Below, piece after piece: positions 36,313 through 44,455 of a DNA stretch of 52,461 bases (positions are counted from its first letter, which is position 1; each line of letters opens with the position of its first letter). Below the pieces are notes generated by a model. It was not told the origin of the DNA. It was given only the letters and a program-made list of their open reading frames with translations, and searched no databases. A program made the translations under genes and the position numbers. Origin of the DNA: Proteobacteria bacterium SG_bin4 (lineage in GTDB: Bacteria; Pseudomonadota; Gammaproteobacteria; Burkholderiales; Nitrosomonadaceae); the NCBI GenBank assembly GCA_002083395.1, contig LWDH01000051.1, positions 1 to 52,461 of the forward strand, written 5' to 3'.

Positions 36313-36363
36313 GTGGTTCAAAAACGTTTTGTAGCAGCGACGCAGATAGTTTTTCAATGGCTT
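36313..36363. repeat. Family-2 repeat remnant (internally deleted)
   Basis: GGTTCAAAAACG at the left and GCAGATAGTTTTTCAATGGC at the right are degenerate ends of the 13126-13272 element, with most of the interior lost. It lies 8 bases after the decarboxylase stop and overlaps the EmrE-like stop codon. Confidence 0.55.
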
Positions 36364-36703
36364 AACCGTGCGTGACCGTCCGGGAAAATACATTGATCAC
36401 CATCACGCCCGCCACGATCATCGTCAAACCGATGATCGCGGGCGTATCCAATGTTTGCCCAAGAAAAAGCCAGCCGCTCAGCGCGATCAGAACAATGCCA
36501 ACACCCGACCAGATCGCATACGCCACCCCGACCGGGATCGTTTTCAACGTCAGCGACAACAAGTAAAACGCCAGCAGATAACCCAGCACGACAATCAGCG
36601 ATGGCCAAAACCGGGTGAAACCTTCAGCGGCTTTGAGAAACGATGTCGCGATCACTTCGCTGACAATTGCAATAGCCAGATAAATCCATTGTTGCATGGG
36701 CAT
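36362..36703 (-). CDS. EmrE-like small multidrug resistance transporter
   Basis: A 113-residue, four-helix inner-membrane protein of the SMR family. The essential membrane Glu 16 is in AIVSEVIATS. EGFTRFWPS, TIPVGVAYAIWSGVGIVL and the C-terminal VAGVMVINVFSR closely follow EmrE. It exports cationic compounds in exchange for protons as a dimer. GGGAG precedes a GTG-ATG pair; the ATG at 36703 was chosen. The stop codon falls inside a repeat remnant. Confidence 0.92.
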   Translation of the reverse strand: MPMQQWIYLAIAIVSEVIATSFLKAAEGFTRFWPSLIVVLGYLLAFYLLSLTLKTIPVGVAYAIWSGVGIVLIALSGWLFLGQTLDTPAIIGLTMIVAGVMVINVFSRTVTHG

Positions 36704-36864
36704 CACTCCCTGTATCTTGATGGTTCAATGCACCGGTTTCGACCGGAAGCATTGGAATAACCTCGCTATCTTACCAAAACAAGATAAAATTAAATCGAAT
36801 CACAGCAAGAACGCTGCATCATGGCGGTAAACGTGACGGCTGAATACTATCAGTCCGATGGAAT

Positions 36865-36901
36865 AAAAAAACCGGCGCTGCGTATTATCGCCGCGCCGGT
36901 T
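36865..36901 (-). terminator. Rho-independent terminator of PEP-CTERM gene
   Basis: On the minus strand AACCGGCGC pairs with GCGCCGGTT (9 bp) and is followed by six T. It lies 31 bases after the stop of the 36932 gene. Confidence 0.88.
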
Positions 36902-36931
36902 CCTTTAAGCTGATCAATAATTAGCTTACGA

Positions 36932-37570
36932 TCAGCTAGCCGCTACTTCCTTACGGCGATAGCCGACAAAACCGAGCAATCCGAGCCCAGCCAACAGCAT
37001 CGCATAGGTCTCAGGTTCCGGAACCGGGACCAGGTTAGCAGCAACGTCATGACCGACAATGCCCATCGTGCCTGAGTAGGTCAAAACATCCCCGCCATCA
37101 AAACGAACCGTTGCAGTGATTACGGTACCAGCCAGTTCGGCAACAACTGCACCGTAACCGCCATTACTGGCAACATCCGGATCCCAGGAAAACAAAAACA
37201 CATCCAGCGGATCGAAACCGGTAAAGTCAAAACCGAATACGGTTGAGCCGACCGCGCCAAATAATGACGATGTGCCATTGGCTGCCGGGTCGAATATAAA
37301 ACTTCCGCCACCCGAACCGCCGAACACCAGTGATTCTCCCAGTATGCAACTTCCACCATCGATACAATGCGTACCGGACAAATCGAACGTGAGTTTCTCG
37401 ATTTGACCGCTGGTGCCGTCAAAAGCGGCGGTATTGATGCTGAAAGAACCCAGCGGGCCTGGGTTCGTCACTGTGATCGAGCCGGATGGCGATGCATAAC
37501 TGACACCGCTCAATAGCACAGAGAACCCGAGCGCGGCAGCAACTTGCGTAGCGCTTTTCATGATTTTCAT
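36932..37570 (-). CDS. PEP-CTERM exported protein
   Basis: A 212-residue protein, with the start chosen at 37570 because AAGGAG lies just upstream and a signal peptide follows (cleavage after SYA). The mature part is a Gly/Ser/Thr-rich beta structure (GGSGGGSFIFDPAANG) with two Cys near the middle (CIDGGSC). The sorting tail is VPEPETYAMLLAGLGLLG then YRRKE. The specific function is unknown. It has its own terminator, so it is probably a single-gene unit. Confidence 0.85.
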   Translation of the reverse strand: MKIMKSATQVAAALGFSVLLSGVSYASPSGSITVTNPGPLGSFSINTAAFDGTSGQIEKLTFDLSGTHCIDGGSCILGESLVFGGSGGGSFIFDPAANGTSSLFGAVGSTVFGFDFTGFDPLDVFLFSWDPDVASNGGYGAVVAELAGTVITATVRFDGGDVLTYSGTMGIVGHDVAANLVPVPEPETYAMLLAGLGLLGFVGYRRKEVAAS

Positions 37571-37800
37571 TATTTTTCTCCTTATTTTTAAGAAACAACC
37601 CAATTGATACTTTTTAAGCAGATAGCCCGTTAATCCCATTTTGCATCTCAACCGTTTGCGGCAGTCATAAGATCTGATTAATGTCAGCGGGTTACCCTCG
37701 AAAAAACCTTTTCTTCGTTGCAGGCATTTTCATTTGCGATTTTACTGATTTTTTGTTTCCTGATTACTGATTCTTATACTACTTAACTCCTGATTTTGTA

Positions 37801-38766
37801 CTAATTCAGCGCATCGGTAATCTGATTAAAGGGTTTGTGCTGGAAAAAGTTCTCGATATTGCCCGCCAACTGATCGAGCAAGCGCTGACGCGATTCGCGG
37901 CTGGCCCAGGCGACGTGCGGCGTGATGATCAAATTGGACGGATGTTGCCGTAATAGCGGCTGATCATGATCCGGCGGCTCACCCTGGACAACATCGGTCG
38001 CCGCACCGGCAATACCGCCGCTGGTTAAACAAGCCAGCAAATCGGTCTCGTTCACCAACCCGCCGCGCGCGGTGTTGATCAGATACGCGGACGGTTTCAT
38101 CAACTCCAGTTCGCGACGGCTAATCAAGTGTTGGGTATCGGACGACAGCGGACAATGCAGCGTGATGAAATCCGCCTGCCGCAACACATCGTCAAACGCC
38201 ATTCTGCCGGGGCGCGGCGCTTGCCCTTTATGGTCTGCGATCAACACTTGCATGCCAAATGCCCGCGCGACCTGCGCCACGGCATGGCCGAGCTCGCCGT
38301 AGCCAATAATGCCGAGCGTTTTGCCGGACAATTCGATAACCGGATAATCGAGCGGGCAGAAAAACCGGCTTTGCTGCCAGCCGCCGCGCGCAACCAATGC
38401 CTGATAATCCGAGAAATGCCGCGCCATATTCAACATCAGCATGAACACATGTTCCACCACCGACGGCGTGGCGTAAGCGCGCACATTGCACACCGGCACG
38501 TTGTATTCCGCCGCCGCAGCCAAATCGACATTGTTATAACCGGTCGCCGCCACGCAAATCAGCTTGAGCCGTCTGGCTGCGGCAATCGCTTCCCGCCCGA
38601 TAAACACTTTGTTGCTGACCACCACTTCGGCTTCGCGGATCCGCTCCAGCACTTCCGCTTCGGTGGAATCGTGATGATACTGCCACGGCGAAACCGCCCG
38701 CTCCAGCGCGGTACAATCCATGTCGCCACGAGTAACCGAACCGAAATCAAAAAATACCGCCCGCAT
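37801..38766 (-). CDS. D-2-hydroxyacid dehydrogenase (glycerate dehydrogenase-like)
   Basis: A 321-residue NAD-dependent enzyme. The Rossmann fingerprint is GIIGYGELGHAVAQVARAFG at about 149-168. Catalytic residues are recognisable: Arg in INTARGGLVNE, Glu in QGEPPD and His in ITPHVAWAS. The overall sequence suggests glycerate/hydroxypyruvate reductase activity in serine or glyoxylate metabolism. It is a single gene; a family-1 element lies between it and the divergent PEBP gene. Confidence 0.9.
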   Translation of the reverse strand: MRAVFFDFGSVTRGDMDCTALERAVSPWQYHHDSTEAEVLERIREAEVVVSNKVFIGREAIAAARRLKLICVAATGYNNVDLAAAAEYNVPVCNVRAYATPSVVEHVFMLMLNMARHFSDYQALVARGGWQQSRFFCPLDYPVIELSGKTLGIIGYGELGHAVAQVARAFGMQVLIADHKGQAPRPGRMAFDDVLRQADFITLHCPLSSDTQHLISRRELELMKPSAYLINTARGGLVNETDLLACLTSGGIAGAATDVVQGEPPDHDQPLLRQHPSNLIITPHVAWASRESRQRLLDQLAGNIENFFQHKPFNQITDALN

Positions 38767-38828
38767 CAGTTACCCCCCTTATGATTTGATGTAATAATTG
38801 AATTCGTTAATATGATCGAAAAATAAAA

Positions 38829-38973
38829 GGAAGCGCTTATTAATTGTGCCGGGCAAGATAAAGTGCAAGGCGATTGGGGCGCAAGAAACGAGACATATCA
38901 GCAGAGATAGGCGAGTTTCTGAGCGCCGCCCAACGCAGCAATTTGCTTGCGCGGTCGATTAATCAGTATTTCC
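38829..38973 (+). repeat. MITE-like element, family 1 copy C (145 bp)
   Basis: Ends GGAAGCGCTTATTAATT and (complement of) AATTAATCAGTATTTCC-like sequence. The interior is strongly like copy B (GTGCAAGGCGATTGGGGCGC, GAGACATATCA, CCCAACGCAGCAA). AAA flanks both sides. Its right end abuts AAAGGAG, the ribosome-binding site of the next gene. Confidence 0.82.
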
Positions 38974-38985
38974 AAAGGAGCAATG

Positions 38986-39480
38986 ATGTCTGCTTTGATG
39001 ATAACCCTATTCACCCTCATTTCAACCGCATTTTCGCATAACGCCTCGATCCCGTCGCGCCACACCTGCGATGGCGCGGATACTTCACCGGCGCTGTCGT
39101 GGAGCGGATTGCCCGAAGGCACGCAAAGCCTGGTATTGATCGTCGACGACCCGGACGCGCCCGATCCCGCCGCGCCGAAAATGACCTGGGTGCATTGGGT
39201 GCTCTACAACATCCCGCCTACCGCAACCGGCCTAGCCGAAGGCATTCAGGACAAAGACCTGCCGCCCGGCGCCTTGCAAGGACTCAACGATTGGAAAAAA
39301 ACCGGCTACGGCGGCCCGTGCCCGCCCATCGGCACGCACCGCTATTTCCACAAACTCTACGCTTTAGACACGGTGCTGCCGGATTTGCATCACCCCACCA
39401 AGGCGAAGCTCGAACAAGCGATGCACGGCCATATTTTGGCCCAAACCGAATTGATCGGCCATTATCAGCGGCAGCGTTGA
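38986..39480 (+). CDS. YbhB/YbcL-type PEBP-family protein
   Basis: A 164-residue phosphatidylethanolamine-binding-protein-like fold. HTCDGADTSPALSWSGLPEG, VDDPDAPDP...MTWVHWVLYNIP and GYGGPCPPIGTHRYFHKLYALD are the conserved ligand-site blocks (DPDAP and GxHRY). The start was chosen at 38986 (ATG also at 38983) with AAAGGAG five bases before. Longer in-frame starts lie inside the mobile element. The role of bacterial members is not settled. Confidence 0.88.
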   Translation: MSALMITLFTLISTAFSHNASIPSRHTCDGADTSPALSWSGLPEGTQSLVLIVDDPDAPDPAAPKMTWVHWVLYNIPPTATGLAEGIQDKDLPPGALQGLNDWKKTGYGGPCPPIGTHRYFHKLYALDTVLPDLHHPTKAKLEQAMHGHILAQTELIGHYQRQR

Positions 39481-39514
39481 AGATTTTAACTCGCAACAAA
39501 GCACCGGAGACTGC

Positions 39515-42304
39515 ATGGCCCTAGCCTGGAACGAAATCAAAGACCGCGCGCTGGCGTTTTCCCGTGAATGGGCACGGGCGGAATCGGAAGACGCCGACGC
39601 CAAACCGTTCTGGATCGAATTTTTCCACGTGTTCGGCATCACCTCGCGGCGCATCGGCAGTTTCGAACAGAAAGTCAAAAAGCTCGATGGCCGCGACGGT
39701 TACATCGACTGGCTGTGGAAAGGCAATCTGCTGATCGAGCACAAATCGCGCGGTAAAGATTTGGATCGCGCTTACCAGCAAGCCATCGACTATTTTCCCG
39801 GATTGAAGGAACACGAACTGCCGCGTTTCGTGCTGGTCAGCGACTTTGCCCGCTTTCGCTTGTACGACATGGCCGAGGGGACGCACTCCGAGTTTCTGCT
39901 CAAAGAGCTGCACAAAAACGTCAAGTTGTTCTGGTTCATCGCCGGTTATCAACCGCAGAAAATTTCTCCGGAAAGCCCGGTCAATACCGATGCAGTGAAG
40001 CGCATGGCGAAGCTGCACGACCGCCTGAAACAAATCGGCTACACCGGTCACGCACTCGAAGTGTATCTGGTGCGCCTGCTGTTTTGCCTGTTCGCCGAGG
40101 ACACCGGGATTTTCGAGCGCACGCAGTTCACCGAATTCATCGGACAGCACACCCGCGAGGATGGCAGCGACCTGGCGCCGCAACTGGCGCAACTGTTCGA
40201 CGTGCTCAACACGCCGGAAGCCGCAAGGCTGAAAAACCTCGACGACACGCTGAGCCGGTTCCCGTACATCAACGGTAAGCTGTTCGAAGAACGCCTGCCA
40301 TTCGCCAGCTTCGACCGCGACATGCGCGCCGCGCTGCTGGTTTGCTGCGCGCTCGACTGGAGCGGCATTTCTCCGGCGATTTTCGGCTCGCTGTTCCAGA
40401 ACATCATGGACGAAACGCCGAATGCGCGGCGCAACCTCGGCGCGCACTACACCACCGAGGAAAACATCCTGAAACTGATCCGCCCGCTGTTTCTAGACGA
40501 GCTGCATGCCGAGTTCGGCAAAATCAGCCAAACGGTCAAAGGCCGCACGCAAAGCCTGCAAACCTTTCACGCCAAGCTCGCCGGGCTGAAATTTCTCGAT
40601 CCGGCGTGCGGCTGCGGCAATTTCCTGGTGATCGCCTACCGTGAACTGCGCCTGCTCGAACTGCAAGTGCTGCGCGCGCTGCACGGCAGCGGCCAGCAAA
40701 CGCTCGATATCGCCACGATCATCCAGGTCGACGTCAATCAGTTTCACGGCATCGAAATCGAGGAATTTCCGGTGCAAATCGCGCAAGTCGCGCTATGGTT
40801 GACCGACCACCAGATGAACGCGCTGGTGTCGGAAGAATTCGGCCAGTACTTCACCCGCCTGCCTCTGAAAAAATCCGCGCATATCGTGCGCGGCAACGCG
40901 CTGCGGCTGGATTGGAATGATGTGATAGCAGCGGACGAATGCAGTTTTGTGATGGGAAACCCGCCGTTTATTGGCAAAACATATTTGAATGACGAACAAC
41001 ATAAAGACGTTGCAGCGATTTTTCACGATACCAAAAATGCCGGACTGCTCGATTACGTCACCTGCTGGTACCGCAAAGCCACCGATTTTATCGCCGCCCA
41101 TCCGGCGATCCGGGTTGCATTTGTTTCGACCAATTCCATCACGCAAGGCGAGCAGGCCGGCGTGTTGTGGCCGGATCTGTTGCGGCGCGGCGTGCATATT
41201 CATTTTGCCCACCGCACTTTTCAGTGGAGCAGCGAAGCTACTGGTATGGCAGCGGTACACTGCGTCATTATCGGTTTTGGCTTGTACGAAGCGGCACACA
41301 AAACTATTTTTGAGTATGCAAATATACAAGGTGAGCCTCACGCAGTTACTGTCAAAAATATTAATCCTTATCTTGTGGATGCTCCCAATATAGTTCTCGA
41401 AAATCGCACCTATCCGATTTGTGATGTCCCCAAAATGATTTATGGCAGCAAACCCACTGATGGTGGTAACTTGCTATTAAGCGATTCTGAAAAGTGTGAG
41501 TTATTATTACTGGAACCTCAAGCAGAAAAATGGATACACTCATTCATTGGAGCAGATGAATTTATCAACAAGATTTCTCGCTGGTGCTTGTGGTTAGTTG
41601 GCATATCGCCTGCCGAGTTGCGTGCAATGCCACAAATTCTGCAAAGGGTCGAAGCTATTAAAGCTATGCGGCTTGCTAGTCCGAAAAAGGCAACTATTGC
41701 GTTAGCAAGCACACCCACATTATTTGGCGAAATTCGCCAACCTAGAAATGGTTTCTTTATTCTAATTCCGTTACATACCTCCGAAAATCGAAAATTCATT
41801 CCACTCGGTTTCATTTCACATGAAGTGATTTGTGGGAATGCAAACTCGATGTTACCTAACGCAACTCTCTACCACTTCGGTGTTCTTTCTTCCACAATGC
41901 ACAACGCTTGGACACGCACGGTGTGTGGTCGACTAGAGAGTCGTTATCGCTACTCCAACAAAATTGTCTACAACAACTTCCCATGGCCGGAACCCACCGA
42001 TGCGCAACACAAAGCCATCGAATCCGCCGCGCAGACCGTGCTCGATGCCCGCGCGCTGTTTCCCGATGCCACGCTGGCGGATTTGTACGACCCGCTGGCG
42101 ATGCCGCCAGAGCTGGTGCGCGCGCATCAGGCCTTGGATCGCGCCGTCGATGCCGCCTACGGCAAAAAATCGTTCGCTTCCGAAGCCGAGCGTGTGGCGT
42201 TTCTGTTCGAGCGCTATCAAGCAATCACCAGCCTGCTGCCCACCCCCGAAACCAAGAAAACCGGCAAAAAAACAGCGAAACCAGGTCATGACCCGCTTCC
42301 CTGA
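39515..42304 (+). CDS. MmeI-like type IIL restriction-modification enzyme (one polypeptide)
   Basis: A 929-residue fused nuclease-methyltransferase. The N-terminal nuclease shows YIDW with Asp 65 and then LLIEHKS with Glu 75-x-Lys 77, the D-x9-ExK spacing of MmeI-type enzymes. A helical linker follows, then the adenine methyltransferase: SAM loop FLDPACGCGNFLVIAYREL at about 360-378 and catalytic NPPFIGK at 482-488. The C-terminal target-recognition part ends with RYSNKIVYNNFPWPEP. The enzyme should cut DNA and protect one strand by itself. The recognition region, about 41280-41960, is clearly AT-richer than the rest. Confidence 0.9.
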   Translation: MALAWNEIKDRALAFSREWARAESEDADAKPFWIEFFHVFGITSRRIGSFEQKVKKLDGRDGYIDWLWKGNLLIEHKSRGKDLDRAYQQAIDYFPGLKEHELPRFVLVSDFARFRLYDMAEGTHSEFLLKELHKNVKLFWFIAGYQPQKISPESPVNTDAVKRMAKLHDRLKQIGYTGHALEVYLVRLLFCLFAEDTGIFERTQFTEFIGQHTREDGSDLAPQLAQLFDVLNTPEAARLKNLDDTLSRFPYINGKLFEERLPFASFDRDMRAALLVCCALDWSGISPAIFGSLFQNIMDETPNARRNLGAHYTTEENILKLIRPLFLDELHAEFGKISQTVKGRTQSLQTFHAKLAGLKFLDPACGCGNFLVIAYRELRLLELQVLRALHGSGQQTLDIATIIQVDVNQFHGIEIEEFPVQIAQVALWLTDHQMNALVSEEFGQYFTRLPLKKSAHIVRGNALRLDWNDVIAADECSFVMGNPPFIGKTYLNDEQHKDVAAIFHDTKNAGLLDYVTCWYRKATDFIAAHPAIRVAFVSTNSITQGEQAGVLWPDLLRRGVHIHFAHRTFQWSSEATGMAAVHCVIIGFGLYEAAHKTIFEYANIQGEPHAVTVKNINPYLVDAPNIVLENRTYPICDVPKMIYGSKPTDGGNLLLSDSEKCELLLLEPQAEKWIHSFIGADEFINKISRWCLWLVGISPAELRAMPQILQRVEAIKAMRLASPKKATIALASTPTLFGEIRQPRNGFFILIPLHTSENRKFIPLGFISHEVICGNANSMLPNATLYHFGVLSSTMHNAWTRTVCGRLESRYRYSNKIVYNNFPWPEPTDAQHKAIESAAQTVLDARALFPDATLADLYDPLAMPPELVRAHQALDRAVDAAYGKKSFASEAERVAFLFERYQAITSLLPTPETKKTGKKTAKPGHDPLP

Positions 42305-43370
42305 CGACGAAACTCGTCCCGTGCTTATCTTGCCAAGCCGCATCGGCTGGCAGATCTATTACAGCGATATTATTTTTGACGATCCGCCCTATTTATTCAT
42401 GCAAGCGCTGCCGGATTTTCCCGGCGGCAACAAACCGGAAGCCGGACAAGATGTCGTTTGGGATGTGTTCTCGCTGATCGAATCGGTCAAGCGCCCCGGC
42501 TCGCACCAGATGCTGACATGTACTTGTGGTGAAGCTTCTGATGCAGGTCTGGAGGAATTTATCTTGGTCAGTTATCCGGATACCGGCACCATAGCCTGGG
42601 AATTGGACATCCCCGGCCTGCGTCCGGCTCTGGATGAAACACTGATCGGCGATAGTGAAGGTTTCGTGCGGCTGGTATTTGCACGTGAGCAATACGAAGC
42701 CGATATCCGAGCGCTAGTGCACGCTTTGCAGCAAGCAGGACGCGATCCGGTGCCGGTCACCGCACTCGATTCGCGCACGCATGGTTTGAAACATCTGCTC
42801 GCGGACTATCCAGCGTGCGATTCATTGCTTGTTGACGAACTGGAACCCAACACTGGGGGAGGCATGGCATTGGAGCGCCTGCTCGAACTCGATGCGAACG
42901 AACCCTGGCCGCGCACGCCGCTGTGGCCTGCCGGAACGCTGATCGAGTTCGGTTTTTTCCCAAACAAAGGCGGACATGAATTGATGCGGATCAACGGCGA
43001 ATACTCCGGATGCCGCTGGCCCAGCCACTATTTCACTAGCTGGAAAGTAATCATTGCTTTTAGATCCTGGCTTTCGTATGCACACCGCGCCTATGTATTT
43101 GACCCTGATCGCAAACTTCCTTTCGCAACCAGCCTGCCGCGAACAGGCCCCATTACCCACGGCACCGACATCGACCCGAACGACTTCGTCTTGTTGCATG
43201 CTTCGGATCGGCAGCGCTGTCACGACGCGGGTAGACGCTTCGCAGCAATGTTCCAGGCCAGCCTGCAAGAAGGCGAAACTGCGCCAGGCGTCACGGTGCG
43301 TTATTGCGAGAATTTTCTGCATACCGCCGATGACGAACCATTACCGGCAGGAGACAATGCCGATCATTGA
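42288..43370 (+). CDS. Unrecognised protein downstream of the MmeI-like enzyme
   Basis: A 360-residue soluble protein overlapping the restriction enzyme gene by 17 bases, which implies co-translation. It begins with a beta-rich segment (RPVLILPSRIGWQIYYSD) and has a Cys-containing TCTCGEASD, with acidic surfaces (FVLLHASDRQRCHDAGRRF) later. No signal peptide, helix anchor or known catalytic motif was recognised. Its position suggests an accessory or immunity-like role for the enzyme, but this is inference only. Confidence 0.65.
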   Translation: MTRFPDDETRPVLILPSRIGWQIYYSDIIFDDPPYLFMQALPDFPGGNKPEAGQDVVWDVFSLIESVKRPGSHQMLTCTCGEASDAGLEEFILVSYPDTGTIAWELDIPGLRPALDETLIGDSEGFVRLVFAREQYEADIRALVHALQQAGRDPVPVTALDSRTHGLKHLLADYPACDSLLVDELEPNTGGGMALERLLELDANEPWPRTPLWPAGTLIEFGFFPNKGGHELMRINGEYSGCRWPSHYFTSWKVIIAFRSWLSYAHRAYVFDPDRKLPFATSLPRTGPITHGTDIDPNDFVLLHASDRQRCHDAGRRFAAMFQASLQEGETAPGVTVRYCENFLHTADDEPLPAGDNADH

Positions 43371-44172
43371 GGACGATCACCCGATCGATTCCGGTGTTCG
43401 CACCGAAATCGAATCCCGTCTCGCGGCCATCGAAGCAAATTACGGCGTGCGCGTGCTCTATGCCTGCGAATCCGGCAGCCGGGGCTGGGGTTTCGCTTCG
43501 CCCGACAGCGATTACGATGTGCGCTTCCTGTACGTGCATCCGCTACCCTGGTATTTGCAAGTCACGCCGCAACGCAGTGTGATCGAATTGCCCGTTGCGG
43601 GCGAACTTGACATCAACGGCTGGGAATTGCGCAAGGCATTGGGTTTGCTGAAAAAAGGCAATGCCACGCTGATCGAGTGGCTGGATTCGCCGGTGGTATA
43701 TCGCGCTGATACCGTTTTCTTGCATGCCGTGCGAGAGGCCGCGCGGATAACGCATCAACCGGAGCGCGCATTCCATCATTACATTCACATGGCGAGCGGC
43801 AACTATCGCGAATATCTCACCGGCACTACAGTGCGGCTGAAAAAATACCTCTATGTGTTGCGCCCGCTGCTGGCGGCGCGCTGGATCGAGCAAGGACGAG
43901 GCACAACGCCGATGCGGTTTGAGGAATTGGTAGCTGCCATGATAACCGATCCGGCGATGCGCCGGGCTATCGAAGAATTGCTGGCGATCAAGCGAGCAGC
44001 GCAGGAGTCGGAATACGGTCCGCCGATGCCGGTCATCGATGCATTCATCGCTGCGGAATTGAAGCGGCTGGAATCAGTATCCCCGCCCGCATTTCTTGAA
44101 ATCGATTTTTCCGTGCTGGACCGGTTGTTAATGGAGACCGTGCTGCGGTTTGATGCCTTAAGAACCCCCTGA
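43357..44172 (+). CDS. RlaP-like nucleotidyltransferase
   Basis: A 271-residue protein of the RlaP (RNA-ligase-associated) branch of polymerase-beta-like nucleotidyltransferases. The signature is YACESGSRGWGFASPDSDYD (about residues 29-48), with the GS and DxD-type metal residues, followed by ...VRFLYV. Helical parts include HYIHMASGNYREYL and RLKKYLYVLRPLLA. GGCAGGAG lies before the ATG. It overlaps the previous gene by 14 bases. The usual partner RNA ligase is not present. Confidence 0.8.
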   Translation: MPIIEDDHPIDSGVRTEIESRLAAIEANYGVRVLYACESGSRGWGFASPDSDYDVRFLYVHPLPWYLQVTPQRSVIELPVAGELDINGWELRKALGLLKKGNATLIEWLDSPVVYRADTVFLHAVREAARITHQPERAFHHYIHMASGNYREYLTGTTVRLKKYLYVLRPLLAARWIEQGRGTTPMRFEELVAAMITDPAMRRAIEELLAIKRAAQESEYGPPMPVIDAFIAAELKRLESVSPPAFLEIDFSVLDRLLMETVLRFDALRTP

Positions 44173-44455
44173 CGCCACAACTTCTCGCGGCCAGGAGCCG
44201 TCATATTCCCCTTTGACGAAGGAGAAAGCGCATAGCACGGAAGAACTTTTGCAATCGAACCGGATGCATGTTGTTCTCGTTCGAGTGCTACCAGGCGATC
44301 ACCAGTCCCTGACCGGTAGTTTGCGCTGCGGTGTCAACAAAACCATGTGTTCGCTGTCTTAATATTAAATCCGACCGGCTGCCAGGGCCGGTCAGCAGTA
44401 AAAAAGTCAAACCGCGGCGCTGCGCGCGCCTTTATCTATCAGAGGGCTGACATTC
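44173..44455. other. Gap before PP-loop gene with GACCGGC hairpin
   Basis: 283 bases. GACCGGC (44373-44379) pairs with GCCGGTC (44387-44393) and is followed by an A-rich stretch, so on the plus strand it is not a standard terminator. AGAGGG lies just before the next ATG. Nothing else was recognised. Confidence 0.3.

Noticed and set aside
38128..38784. 218-codon plus-strand ORF over the hydroxyacid dehydrogenase
   Set aside because: Overlaps the complete minus-strand dehydrogenase with all catalytic motifs; its own translation is His/Arg-rich without family features.
39521..40447. 308-codon minus-strand ORF within the restriction-enzyme gene
   Set aside because: Antisense to conserved nuclease and linker sequence; composition-driven open frame in GC-rich DNA.
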